NCBI GenBank assembly: GCA_013205085.1
Contig: JABMLH010000008.1
Location: 62,001-126,000 of the forward strand
DNA from: Microbacteriaceae bacterium VKM Ac-2854
GTDB lineage: Bacteria; Actinomycetota; Actinomycetes; Actinomycetales; Microbacteriaceae
Direction of reading: 5' to 3'
DNA length: 64,000 nt
Shown piece by piece: positions 52,715 to 61,236 of the stretch. A program made the position numbers and the translations under genes. Numbering within the stretch: the stretch's first letter is position 1; each line of letters opens with the position of its first letter. The notes beneath the pieces were generated by a model, which did not search any database, was not told the origin of the DNA, and was given only the letters and a program-made list of their open reading frames with translations.

Positions 52715-53500
52715 TCAGCTGCCGTAGCGACGGTGCCGGCGGGCGTAGTCGCGCAGGGCGCGGAGGAAGTCGACTTCGCGGATATCGGGACCGAGCGCTT
52801 CCATGAAATAGAATTCGCTGTGCGCGCTCTGCCAGAGCATGAAGTCGGAGAGGCGCTGTTCACCCGAGGTGCGGATCACCAGGTCCGGATCGGGCTGGCC
52901 GCTGGTGTACAGGTGCTCGCCGATCAGCTCAGGAGTGAGCAGTTCGGAGACCTCCTCCAGCGAGCTGCCGAGTTTGCCGTGCTCCGCGAGGATGCTGCGC
53001 ATCGCATCCGCGATCTCGTGCCGCCCGCCGTAGCCGACGGCAAGATTGATGTGCAGGCCCGTGTTCTCGGCCGTGCGTTCCTCGGCGCCGTCGAGAGCGG
53101 CGATCAACGCGGCGGGCAGCCCGTTGTCGCTGCCGACGTGCTGCACCCGCCAGTTCGGGTAGTGCGAGAGCTCCTCGGCGAGATCGGCGATGATCTCGAC
53201 CAGCTCACTGAGCTCAGCACTGTCGCGAGCCTTGAGATTGTCTTGTGAGAGCAGGTAGAGCGTGACGTGCTTGACGCCGAGTTCGTCGCACCAGACCAGG
53301 AACTCCTGCATCTTGGCGGCGCCGGCGCGGTGACCGTGCGCGGCCGTCTCGTACGCCCGCTGCTTCGCCCATCGACGGTTGCCGTCGATGATCATCGCGA
53401 CGTGTTCCGGCAGGCCCTCCGGCTGCAGACTGGCGCGCAATCGCTTCTGATAGAGCCCGTAGAGGAGGTCTCTCCCATCGGGCAGTCTCCGCTTCGGCAC
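52715..53500 (-). CDS. uppS: Isoprenyl transferase (undecaprenyl diphosphate synthase family)
   Basis: It extends prenyl diphosphates with IPP to make cis-polyprenyl carrier lipid for cell-wall synthesis. The 261-aa product has HVAMIIDGNRRWAKQR (catalytic Asp), LYLLSQDNLKARDSAEL, INLAVGYGGRHEI and PDLVIRTSGEQRLSDFMLWQ. GTG start. Actinobacteria often have two paralogues with different chain lengths, so the exact product length is open. Confidence 0.95.
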   Translation of the reverse strand: MPKRRLPDGRDLLYGLYQKRLRASLQPEGLPEHVAMIIDGNRRWAKQRAYETAAHGHRAGAAKMQEFLVWCDELGVKHVTLYLLSQDNLKARDSAELSELVEIIADLAEELSHYPNWRVQHVGSDNGLPAALIAALDGAEERTAENTGLHINLAVGYGGRHEIADAMRSILAEHGKLGSSLEEVSELLTPELIGEHLYTSGQPDPDLVIRTSGEQRLSDFMLWQSAHSEFYFMEALGPDIREVDFLRALRDYARRHRRYGS

Positions 53501-53595
53501 ACGGCTACGGTAGTCGATCCAGGCGGATGCGGTCGCCCAGCTCGCACGCGGCCTACATTCGGCGCCCGGAATACTGCGCGCCGTATCCTTACCGC

Positions 53596-54357
53596 ATGAG
53601 CGCCGGAGCGAATCACACCAACGGCACGTCGGTCGGCGACTCCCTGACCACCGGCGGCGTCGATCTGCCCAACATCCCGCTCGTCGAAGACGCGATCGAG
53701 CACCCGCCTGCAGAGGTGAAACCGACCTGGCGCGGCTGGATCCACGCCGGCACCTTCCCGCTCGCGATCGCCGCCGGAATCGTCCTGATCTGTCTCGCCC
53801 AGGGCGCCCCGGCCAAGTGGGCCGCCGCGGTGTTCATGACGACCTCGCTGCTCCTTTTCGGCAACTCGGCGCTCTACCACCGCTTCGACTGGAAGCCGCG
53901 CACCCGGATCATCCTCAAGCGGATCGATCACGCCAATATCTTCCTGCTGATCGCCGGCACCTACACACCCCTCGCCGTGCTGGCGCTGCCACCGGCGCAG
54001 GGCACGCTGCTGCTCTGGCTGGTGTGGTCCGGCGCGCTGCTCGGGATCGGGTTCCGCGTGTTCTGGATCCACGCTCCGCGCTGGCTCTACGTGCCGCTGT
54101 ACCTGCTGCTCGGGTACGCATCCCTGATCTACATCGTGCCGCTGTTCGACGCGAACGTGGCGATGATGGTTCTCGTGCTCGTGGGCGGCGTCTGCTACAC
54201 GATCGGCGCGGTGGTCTACGGCTTCAAGCGGCCGAATCCGTTCCCGGGTCGTTTCGGCTTCCATGAGATCTTCCACGCCTTAACGCTCGTCGCGTTCCTG
54301 TGCCACTGGACGGCTGCGCTACTGATCTCGTTGGCGCCCGCGTACAACGGCGGCTGA
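53596..54357 (+). CDS. Hemolysin III / PAQR family membrane protein (TrhA-like)
   Basis: A 253-aa protein with seven hydrophobic helices after a hydrophilic N-terminus of about 45 residues. PAQR motifs: GNSALYHRF, KRIDHANIFLLIAGTYTP and the C-terminal HEIFHALTLVAFLCHW, whose His residues form the zinc site. The haemolysin name is historic; bacterial members affect membrane-lipid homeostasis. TATCCT (53584-53589) ends 6 bp before the ATG, suggesting a leaderless mRNA. Confidence 0.9.
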   Translation: MSAGANHTNGTSVGDSLTTGGVDLPNIPLVEDAIEHPPAEVKPTWRGWIHAGTFPLAIAAGIVLICLAQGAPAKWAAAVFMTTSLLLFGNSALYHRFDWKPRTRIILKRIDHANIFLLIAGTYTPLAVLALPPAQGTLLLWLVWSGALLGIGFRVFWIHAPRWLYVPLYLLLGYASLIYIVPLFDANVAMMVLVLVGGVCYTIGAVVYGFKRPNPFPGRFGFHEIFHALTLVAFLCHWTAALLISLAPAYNGG

Positions 54358-54390
54358 TCGGAGGCGCCGTCGACGCGGACCCCGGAGTGT

Positions 54391-54630
54391 CCGCGAAATT
54401 TCGCGAGATTCGCTGTTTCGGCGGCGGGCGCCGGCCGAGATGCGCCTGTACGGACGAGATGCCAGGCCGCGGCTGGGCACTTCGTCCGTGGCACTGCATC
54501 TCGCGAAATTTCGCGAGATGCGGTGTTTCGGCGGCGGGCGGCGATCGAGATGCGAGCCTGCGGACGAGGTCCTCGGCCGCGGCGCGCCATCTCGTCCGCA
54601 GCATCGAATCTCGCGATATTTCGCGGAGTG
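54391..54630. repeat. 110-bp tandem array with three AT-centred palindromes
   Basis: Two full units (54391-54500, 54501-54610) and a third beginning align without gaps at a 110-bp period, about 85 of 110 positions identical. Each starts with CGCGAAATTTCGCG (54392-54405; 54502-54515; variant CGCGATATTTCGCG 54612-54625). In copy 2 the palindrome is perfect over 26 bp (54496-54521). Each unit also holds a second inverted repeat: CGGACGA with TCGTCCG. It fills the gap between two convergent genes. Function unknown. Confidence 0.9.
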
Positions 54631-54676
54631 TGCGGGATGCCGTGGGAGGCGGGAGGCGGGAGGCCGGGGGCGGGCG

Positions 54677-54937
54677 CTACTTCGGGGCGGGGTCCTGCTC
54701 GCGAAGTTCCTCGGCGAGGCGTTCCTGGGCCTGGGCGCGGTAGGTGGTGCGGCGGACGCGGCGGACCATGTCGAGCGCGAGGAGCACGGCGGCGGCGGCG
54801 ATGACGAACATCACCAGGAAGCCGATCAGGCCCGGCGTGACCGTGTCCTCGTTGAAGTCCGCGGGAGTAGGTGACGGTGCGGGCGTGTTCACCGCGAGGT
54901 GGACGTAGGCGGCGGTGGCGAGGCTGGCGAAGCTCAT
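54677..54937 (-). CDS. Small single-pass membrane protein coupled to mca
   Basis: The 86-aa product has a short N-terminal hydrophobic/extracellular part with a Pro-rich linker (NTPAPSPTPADFNED), one membrane segment (GLIGFLVMFVIAAAAVLLAL) and a basic then acidic cytoplasmic tail (RVRRTTYRAQAQERLAEELR). Its ATG overlaps the mca stop by 4 bp, so it is translated with mca. I do not recognise a function. Confidence 0.78.
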   Translation of the reverse strand: MSFASLATAAYVHLAVNTPAPSPTPADFNEDTVTPGLIGFLVMFVIAAAAVLLALDMVRRVRRTTYRAQAQERLAEELREQDPAPK

Positions 54938-55836
54938 GCGGACTCTTTCGAAGCGGGGTCGGGCTCGACGCCCGCGAACAGATCGGTCTCGGGCAGGGTC
55001 GTCTCGACCCGGGATTCGATCAACTGGAAGTCGTCCGTCGGCCACGCCACCTTGAGCATGTCGTGCGGGAAGAAGAAGAACGGGCTGTCGGGCGCCACCT
55101 GACTCGCGTGCGAGCGCAACGCCTCGTCGCGCGGTGTGAAGAACTCCGAGATGTCGATCCGCGTGGTCGCGGGCGACGGGCCGTCGTCCATCCAGCTGCG
55201 CATGTTCTCGAACATCTCCAGGCGCGGGTCGCTCGGATCCGCGTCCTGCAGGTACTGGCGGATCGCGCGCATCCGCTCGCCGGTGAACACGCGGTCGTAG
55301 TAGAGCTTCGCCACCGACCACGGCTCGCCGAGCTCGGGGTACCGCGATGCGTCCGCCGCATCGCGGAACGCCGCGACGGCCACCTCGTGCGCCCGGATGT
55401 GGTCGGGGTGCGGGTAGCCGCCCTTCTCGTCGTAGCTGACGATGACGTGCGGGCGGAAGCGGCGGACCAGGCGCACCAGCGGAGCGGCCGCGGTCGCGAG
55501 CGGGATGCCGGCGAAGGAGTCGGAGGCGACCGAGCCGTCCTCGTTCATCCCGGAATCGGCGTAGCCGAGCCAGGCGTGCTGGATGCCCAGCGCCCGCTGC
55601 GCTCCGGCCATCTCGATGCGGCGCAGTCCGCCGATATCGCGCTCGGCGTGTGCGCGCGCCTCAAGCGCCTCGTTGAGGATGGAGCCCTGCTCGCCGCCGG
55701 TGCAGGAGACCACCATGGCCTCGGCGCCGCGAGCGACGTAGGCCGCGAGCGTAGCGGCACCCTTACTCGACTCATCGTCGGGATGCGCATGCACGGCGAG
55801 CAGGCGGAAGCCCTGCGCGGATGCGACGTTCGTCAC
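54934..55836 (-). CDS. mca: Mycothiol S-conjugate amidase Mca
   Basis: It cleaves mycothiol conjugates of electrophiles so they can be exported as mercapturic acids. The 300-aa LmbE/PIG-L fold protein has the zinc motif AVHAHPDDESSKGA and YPHPDHIRAHEVA, and GGEQGSILN. Length is that of Mca rather than the biosynthetic MshB, although the two are paralogues. GTG start. Presence of Mca indicates a mycothiol-using actinobacterium. Confidence 0.92.
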   Translation of the reverse strand: MTNVASAQGFRLLAVHAHPDDESSKGAATLAAYVARGAEAMVVSCTGGEQGSILNEALEARAHAERDIGGLRRIEMAGAQRALGIQHAWLGYADSGMNEDGSVASDSFAGIPLATAAAPLVRLVRRFRPHVIVSYDEKGGYPHPDHIRAHEVAVAAFRDAADASRYPELGEPWSVAKLYYDRVFTGERMRAIRQYLQDADPSDPRLEMFENMRSWMDDGPSPATTRIDISEFFTPRDEALRSHASQVAPDSPFFFFPHDMLKVAWPTDDFQLIESRVETTLPETDLFAGVEPDPASKESA

Positions 55837-55938
55837 GGTGTCGTCTCATTTCTTCGGCGCGATAATGGAGTGTCGCCCATGGCCTTCGGGCCGGCGACTT
55901 CCGTATCCGTCCAGAGTACGCAACCTTCGAGGAGTTCC

Positions 55939-56406
55939 GTGGCCGTCGATCCGCACGCGCCCGCCGTCGTTCACCCGGACGCCGACGCGACCACGGTCGA
56001 CCCCGCGCCGACGCCGCCCGCGTTGGCCGCGCGGTACGGACGCACGCCGCGGACGCGACGCCAGAACCGCTGGATCTTCGGCGCCGTCGCCGCCGCCTTC
56101 GTGCTGGTCTTCGCGGCCTGGGTCAGCTGGGCCGCCTTCGACGGCGACAACGGAGACCTGAGCACGACGGACATCGCGCACACCGTCATCGACGACCGCA
56201 CCGTCTCGGTCACCTTCTTGGTCGTCGCGCCGACGGACGCCCCGTACAGCTGCGCCATCCAGGCGTTGAACGAACGCTCCGCGGTCGTCGGCTGGAAGGT
56301 CGTCGAGTATCCGGCGATCCCCGTGCAATCGCAGCAGTACACCGAGACGCTGCGCACCACCGAGCTGGCGACGACAGGTTTGATTTACCGCTGCTGGCTC
56401 TCGTAA
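55939..56406 (+). CDS. DUF4307 membrane protein
   Basis: The 155-aa product has a disordered N-terminus (about 45 residues), a membrane segment (WIFGAVAAAFVLVFAAWVSW) and an extracytoplasmic beta domain with a Cys pair (YSCAIQALNERSAVVGWKVV and YRCWLS), the DUF4307 pattern. GTG 55939 follows GAGGAG. It is divergent from mca and just upstream of greA. The function is unknown. Confidence 0.87.
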   Translation: MAVDPHAPAVVHPDADATTVDPAPTPPALAARYGRTPRTRRQNRWIFGAVAAAFVLVFAAWVSWAAFDGDNGDLSTTDIAHTVIDDRTVSVTFLVVAPTDAPYSCAIQALNERSAVVGWKVVEYPAIPVQSQQYTETLRTTELATTGLIYRCWLS

Positions 56407-56503
56407 GGTTGGGGGATGCCCTGGCGGACTCGTCGGGGCTCTGTCTTTGGTGCCGCGGACGGATCGGATGCATCCGCCGCGGCGACAACGTGAGGAGACC
56501 CCC

Positions 56504-56995
56504 ATGGCACAAGAGCCACAGGTCACCTGGATGACCCAGGAATCGTTCGATCGCCTCCAGGCCGAGTTGACGGAGCTGTCGACCAACGGTCGGGTGGAGA
56601 TCGCCAAGCGCATCGAGGTCGCGCGCGAAGAGGGCGACCTCAAGGAGAACGGCGGATACCACGCCGCGAAGGACGAGCAGGGCAAGATCGAGGCCCGCAT
56701 CCGACAGCTCACGGCGCTGCTGCGCGACGCCGAGATCGGCGTGCCGCCGGAGAGCCACGGCGTCGTCGAGGCCGGCACCGTGATCACCGCGACGATCGCG
56801 GGCGACGACAGCACCTTCCTGCTCGGCAACCGCGAGATGGCGGGCGAGAGCGACCTCGACGTCTACAGCCCGCAGAGCCCGCTCGGTGCCGCGATCATGG
56901 GCCTCAAGGTCGGCGACGCAACGGAGTTCACCGCGCCCAACGGCCGCACCATCAAGGTCGCCGTCAAAGCCGTCGACACCTGGAACGGCAAGTAG
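56504..56995 (+). CDS. greA: Transcript cleavage factor GreA
   Basis: It rescues backtracked RNA polymerase. The 163-aa product has an N-terminal coiled coil with the acidic tip REEGDLKENGGYHAAKDEQG and a C-terminal FKBP-like domain (about 85-160, SPLGAAIMGLKVGD). ATG follows TGAGGAGA. The MTQ start and length are typical of actinobacterial GreA. It is next to mca/DUF4307, as in other actinobacteria. Confidence 0.96.
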   Translation: MAQEPQVTWMTQESFDRLQAELTELSTNGRVEIAKRIEVAREEGDLKENGGYHAAKDEQGKIEARIRQLTALLRDAEIGVPPESHGVVEAGTVITATIAGDDSTFLLGNREMAGESDLDVYSPQSPLGAAIMGLKVGDATEFTAPNGRTIKVAVKAVDTWNGK

Positions 56996-57181
56996 GGCCC
57001 ACTCCGAGACCGTGCCATCGGCTCTGCTTGGCCCGGCTGCTCTCCGCGCAACTGGCGCAAGGACGCTCGCACGTCCGTGCCCGTTCCAAACCCTGCTTTG
57101 ACGCCTGCACGCGGGGATGTCCGATTCCCTTTGCGAATCGCGCCTGGGTGCGGTGAGAACACCCGCCGAGCGACCCGGCGA

Positions 57182-57213
57182 CCGTCGCGACGCTCGAAGC
57201 GTCGTCGCGACGG
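57182..57213. terminator. Hairpin downstream of greA
   Basis: CCGTCGCGACG (57182-57192) and CGTCGCGACGG (57203-57213) form a perfect 11-bp stem, loop 10 nt. The stretch 57000-57249 holds no other feature I can support. Confidence 0.6.
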
Positions 57214-57249
57214 CCTCAGGCGATCAGCGGGCGACGTATGCTGCGACTC

Positions 57250-57498
57250 TCAGTCGAGACGCGAACCGCCGATTCTTCGCGCGAGCATTGCTGCGAGACC
57301 CGAGACGATCAGTAGTAACGCGATTCCGGCTACGACGAAGCTCGCACTCGTATCGTCGGTATTCGCTAATCCGGATTCATCCACTTCCACGCCACGGATC
57401 GCATTCTGAACGTAGTCAGCCACGAGTAGAACTATCCCCGCCGCGATCAGCGCCCATGCCACCGCCGAGCGCACCCATCCCTTGCGACGTTCTGTCAC
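57250..57498 (-). CDS. Small two-helix membrane protein
   Basis: About 82 aa from GTG 57498 (or 99 aa from TTG 57549). Two hydrophobic segments (SAVAWALIAAGIVLLVADYV, ASFVVAGIALLLIVSGLAAM) flank a short acidic loop (EVDESGLANTDDTS). The DNA here is less GC-rich than its neighbours, which could indicate acquired sequence. Family not recognised. Confidence 0.6.
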   Translation of the reverse strand: MTERRKGWVRSAVAWALIAAGIVLLVADYVQNAIRGVEVDESGLANTDDTSASFVVAGIALLLIVSGLAAMLARRIGGSRLD

Positions 57499-57584
57499 CC
57501 GAATACCACTTCTCGGCCTAGTTGCATCGGTTCGAGATGTAGTCGCCAAGTGACGCTCGAAGCCCCCCTTCAGCGCACCGTCCC

Positions 57585-58826
57585 TCAGTCCGTCGCGATC
57601 CGCGGCTCGTAGCCCGCGTCGCGCAGCACCTGCAGGACGTGCTCCGCGTGCTGCGGGCCGCGGGTCTCGATGCTGACCTCGAGTTCGACCTCGCTGATCA
57701 GCAGGCCACGGCCGTGTCGGGTGTGCAGCACCTCGACCACGTTCGCGTTCGCCTCGGCGATGAGCTCGGCGATCTTGGCGAGCTGGCCCGGGCGGTCGGG
57801 CAGACCGATGCTGAGCTTCATGTAGCGTTCCGACGCCGCGAGGCCCCGGCTGATCACGCGCTCCATCATCAGCGGGTCGATGTTTCCGCCGGAGAGGATG
57901 ACGGCGGTGCGCCCGGACTCGGTGACCTTGCCCGTGAGGATCGCGGCGACGCCGACGGCGCCGGCCGGCTCGACCACGAGCTTCGCGCGTTCGAGCAGCA
58001 CCAGCATCGCGCGGGCAGTGTCGTCGTCCTCGACCGTGATCACCTCGTCGACGATCTCGCGGATCATCTCGAAGTTCAGCGTGCCCGGCTTGGCGACCGC
58101 GATGCCGTCGGCGATCGTCGGGGTGATCGAGATCGCGGTCGGCTCCCCCTGGGCCAGCGAGATCGGATACGGAGCGGCGTTCGCCGCTTGCACACCGATC
58201 ACTCGCAGGGTGCGACCGCGCGTCGCGGCCTGCTGCTTCATCGCGCTCGCCACGCCGGCGATCAGCCCACCGCCGCCGATCGGGATCACCACGGTGTCGA
58301 TATCGGGTGCCTGCTCCAGCATCTCCAGGCCCAGCGTGCCCTGCCCGGTGATCACGTCGACGTGGTCGTACGGCGGCACGAAGACGGCGCCGGTGCGCTC
58401 GGCGAACTCCTGCGCCGCGGCGAGGGATTCGTTGAAGATGTGCCCGCGCAGCACGACGTCCGCGCCGTAGTCGCGCGTCGCCTCCAGCTTCGGCAGGGCG
58501 ACACCGATCGGCATGAAGATGGTGGCCTTGATGCCCAGTTCACGCGCGGCGTAGGCGACGCCCTGCGCGTGGTTGCCGGCCGAGGCGGCCACGACTCCGC
58601 GCCGGCGTTCCTCCTCCGTGAGCCGGGTCATCCGGAAGTACGCACCGCGGATCTTGTAGGAACCGGTGCGCTGCAGGTTCTCGCACTTGAGGTAGACGGG
58701 CGAGCCGAGCACCTTGGCGAGGAAGTTCGACGTCTCCATCGGCGTGTAGGCCGCGGCGCGCGACACCGTTTCGCGGGCGGCCTGGAACTCGGCGAGGGTG
58801 GGGCCGACGGCGTGGCTAGTCTGCAC
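57585..58826 (-). CDS. ilvA: Threonine ammonia-lyase (threonine dehydratase)
   Basis: A PLP enzyme that deaminates threonine to 2-oxobutyrate. The 413-aa product has the PLP Lys in RTGSYKIRGAYFRM, SAGNHAQGVAYAARELG, the phosphate-binding PIGGGGLIAGVAS and a single C-terminal ACT-like domain (about 330-410; SIGLPDRPGQLAKIAELIAE). The one-domain form resembles catabolic or feedback-relaxed enzymes. GTG start with GGAGAAGAG site; it overlaps the stop of the AI-2E gene by 11 bp. Confidence 0.93.
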   Translation of the reverse strand: MQTSHAVGPTLAEFQAARETVSRAAAYTPMETSNFLAKVLGSPVYLKCENLQRTGSYKIRGAYFRMTRLTEEERRRGVVAASAGNHAQGVAYAARELGIKATIFMPIGVALPKLEATRDYGADVVLRGHIFNESLAAAQEFAERTGAVFVPPYDHVDVITGQGTLGLEMLEQAPDIDTVVIPIGGGGLIAGVASAMKQQAATRGRTLRVIGVQAANAAPYPISLAQGEPTAISITPTIADGIAVAKPGTLNFEMIREIVDEVITVEDDDTARAMLVLLERAKLVVEPAGAVGVAAILTGKVTESGRTAVILSGGNIDPLMMERVISRGLAASERYMKLSIGLPDRPGQLAKIAELIAEANANVVEVLHTRHGRGLLISEVELEVSIETRGPQHAEHVLQVLRDAGYEPRIATD

Positions 58827-60027
58827 TTTTCTCTTCTCCTGGAACGAGGGCGGCGCTCTCGGGCGAACGCCATGAGCCCCCGGCGACGTATTTGATCATG
58901 ACGTTGAGGGTGGCCACGAAGGGCACGGCGAAGAACGCCCCCGCGATGCCGGCGATGATGGATCCGCCGGCGACGGCGAGCACCACGGCGAGCGGATGCA
59001 CCTTCACGGCCGTGCCCATCACGAGCGGCTGCAGGATATGGCCTTCGATCTGTTGCACCGCGAGGACGACGATCAGCATGATCAGGGCGATGAACGGGCC
59101 GTTGTAGACCAGCGCGATGAAGACGGCGAGCGCACCGGTCACCACGGCACCGATGACGGGCACGAACGAACCGAGGAAGACGAGCACGCCGATCGGGATC
59201 GCGAGCGGCACACCGAGAAGCGCGGCGCCCAGGCTGATGCCGACCGCGTCGACGAAGGCGACCAGGATCTGCACCCGCACGAAGTTGCTCAGCGTGTTCC
59301 AGCCCGCCTTGCCTGCTCCGTCGATCGCGGGGCGGGCGTTGCGCGGGAAGATCCGCACCACCCACGACCAGATGCCGCGGCCGTCGATCAGGATGAAAAG
59401 GGTCGAGAACAGCACCAACAGCACACCGGTGAGGAGATGACCGATCGTCGAGCCGACGCTGAGCGCGCCGCTGACGATCGCGCTGGTGTCCTGCTGCACC
59501 GCTGCCAGAGCCTGCTGGGCATAGGCGTTGATCTGATCCTCGGTGAGGTGCAGCGGAGAGGTGAGCAGCCACTGCTTCAGCTCGCCGTACGACTCGACCG
59601 TCTTGGTACTGAGGTCGCCGTAGCCCTGGTAGACCTGCGTCACAACGAGGAAGAGAAGGCCGCCGATGATGGCGATCATGCCGAGTTCCGACACGGCGAT
59701 CGCGAGCCATTTGGGCCAGCGGTGCCGCTGCAGGAAGTTCGAGAACGGCACCAGCAGGGCCGCGATGATCACCGCGACGAAGAGCGGGATGACCAGCAGG
59801 CGCAACTGAATGACCAGGAAGATCAGCACGGCCGCGGCCGCTGCGACCGCGAGGATGCGCCAGGACCACGCCCCGGCGATCCGCATCCCGTTCGTAACGA
59901 AATCAGCGTCACGACGCGGATCCGCCGGCTTCGGGGCGGTGTCGACGAGCGGCTCGGGCGTCGAGGGCGCGACGACCGGGCGCGGTTGTACTCGCGCTCG
60001 CGGACGGCGGCCGAATCTCATCTGCAT
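58816..60027 (-). CDS. AI-2E family transporter
   Basis: A 403-aa membrane protein with about eight helices, a Pro-rich cytoplasmic N-terminus (about 45 residues), a large loop region (about 130-220) and the conserved GVPLAIPIGVLVFLGSFVPV and VQQIEGHILQPLVMG segments. Members export signals or ions; the substrate is not known here. It overlaps ilvA. A 153-bp gap to the ABC operon upstream shows no gene. Confidence 0.88.
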   Translation of the reverse strand: MQMRFGRRPRARVQPRPVVAPSTPEPLVDTAPKPADPRRDADFVTNGMRIAGAWSWRILAVAAAAAVLIFLVIQLRLLVIPLFVAVIIAALLVPFSNFLQRHRWPKWLAIAVSELGMIAIIGGLLFLVVTQVYQGYGDLSTKTVESYGELKQWLLTSPLHLTEDQINAYAQQALAAVQQDTSAIVSGALSVGSTIGHLLTGVLLVLFSTLFILIDGRGIWSWVVRIFPRNARPAIDGAGKAGWNTLSNFVRVQILVAFVDAVGISLGAALLGVPLAIPIGVLVFLGSFVPVIGAVVTGALAVFIALVYNGPFIALIMLIVVLAVQQIEGHILQPLVMGTAVKVHPLAVVLAVAGGSIIAGIAGAFFAVPFVATLNVMIKYVAGGSWRSPESAALVPGEEKSAD

Positions 60028-60180
60028 AGCCTAAGCCTGCTCACATTCCCTGCGCGGAATCCGAGCGATCGGATGCACGAACGCACTGTTGACGCAGCCT
60101 GGCGGAACCACCTCCGGCGACGGCTCGGTTTCGGCGGGCTGCACCCGCGAGACGGCGAGCTCGCCCAGCGGAGGACCCGC

Positions 60181-61236
60181 TCACTCCGACCGCACCGCGA
60201 CCGGACGCCCGCGGAAGACGATCGCCGTCCCGTCGCCCGGTTGCGGGTTCGTGCCGACCTCGTGCTGTACGGCGACGAGGCTCTCGTCCGCCAACCGCAC
60301 GGTCGTGCGCCGCAACGAGCCGAGGAAGCTGGTGGCCACGACCGTCGCCGCGATGCCCTCTTCCGCGAAGGCGATGTCCTCCGGGCGCACCAACACGGTC
60401 GCCGCGCCCGGCGTCGCGGTGGGGTCGATCAACGGCAGCCGCGCGCCGTGCAGTTCGACGAAGCCGCCGGCGACCACCCCGCTCAAGGCGTTCGACAGCC
60501 CCACGAAGGTCGCCACGAAGGAACTCGCGGGCCGGGTGTACAACTCCTCCGGCGTACCGATCTGCTCGATCGCGCCCTGACTCATCACGGCCACCCGGTC
60601 GGCGACGGCGAGCGCCTCCTCCTGGTCGTGCGTGACGAAGAGCGTGGTGATGCCCAGCTCGGTCTGGATGCGGCGGATCTCGTCGCGCAGTTGCACGCGC
60701 ACCTTCGCATCCAGCGCCGAGAGCGGCTCGTCCAGCAACAGCACCCGCGGCCGAGTGACCAGCGCGCGGGCCAGCGCGACGCGCTGCTGCTGCCCGCCGG
60801 AGAGCTGGTGCGCGAAGCGGTCGCCGAAGTGGCCGAGGCCGACCAACTCCAACGCCTCCACCGCGCGTTCGCGACGCTCCGCCGGGGCGACCTTGCGCAT
60901 CCGCAGCCCGAACTCGACGTTCTCGCGCGTGGTCATGTGCGGGAAGAGCGAGTACGACTGGAACACCATGCCGATGTCGCGCTTGTTCACCGGAACGTCC
61001 GCCACATCCGCGCCGTCGATGGTGATCCGCCCGGACGTGATCGACTCGAGTCCGGCGAGCGAGCGCAGCGCCGTGGTCTTGCCGCAGCCGGACGGGCCGA
61101 GCAGTGCGATGAACTCCCCCGGCGCCACGTCGAGGCTGACGCCGCCGAGAGCGCGGGACGAGCCGTAATCCTTCACGACATCGATCAGCTGGACGCGGGC
61201 GCCCTCGGACGCGAGGGAGGGTGCGGGTACGGTCAC
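60181..61236 (-). CDS. ABC importer ATPase (PotA/FbpC-like)
   Basis: The 351-aa ATPase has Walker A LLGPSGCGKTTALR, Q-loop VFQSYSLFPHMTT, signature LSGGQQQRVALARAL, Walker B VLLLDEPLSALD and H-loop VTHDQEEA, plus a C-terminal TOBE domain (about 265-350). It is the last gene of a four-gene importer: binding protein, two permeases, ATPase. GTG start overlaps the stop of the second permease by 4 bp. Spermidine, iron or phosphonate-type substrates share this layout; the substrate is open. Confidence 0.92.
   Translation of the reverse strand: MTVPAPSLASEGARVQLIDVVKDYGSSRALGGVSLDVAPGEFIALLGPSGCGKTTALRSLAGLESITSGRITIDGADVADVPVNKRDIGMVFQSYSLFPHMTTRENVEFGLRMRKVAPAERRERAVEALELVGLGHFGDRFAHQLSGGQQQRVALARALVTRPRVLLLDEPLSALDAKVRVQLRDEIRRIQTELGITTLFVTHDQEEALAVADRVAVMSQGAIEQIGTPEELYTRPASSFVATFVGLSNALSGVVAGGFVELHGARLPLIDPTATPGAATVLVRPEDIAFAEEGIAATVVATSFLGSLRRTTVRLADESLVAVQHEVGTNPQPGDGTAIVFRGRPVAVRSE

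Noticed and set aside
54391-54630. Regular spacing considered as a CRISPR array
   Set aside because: Only three repeats, 110-bp period, and the intervening sequences are themselves about 75 percent alike, so they are not spacers. No cas gene is present.
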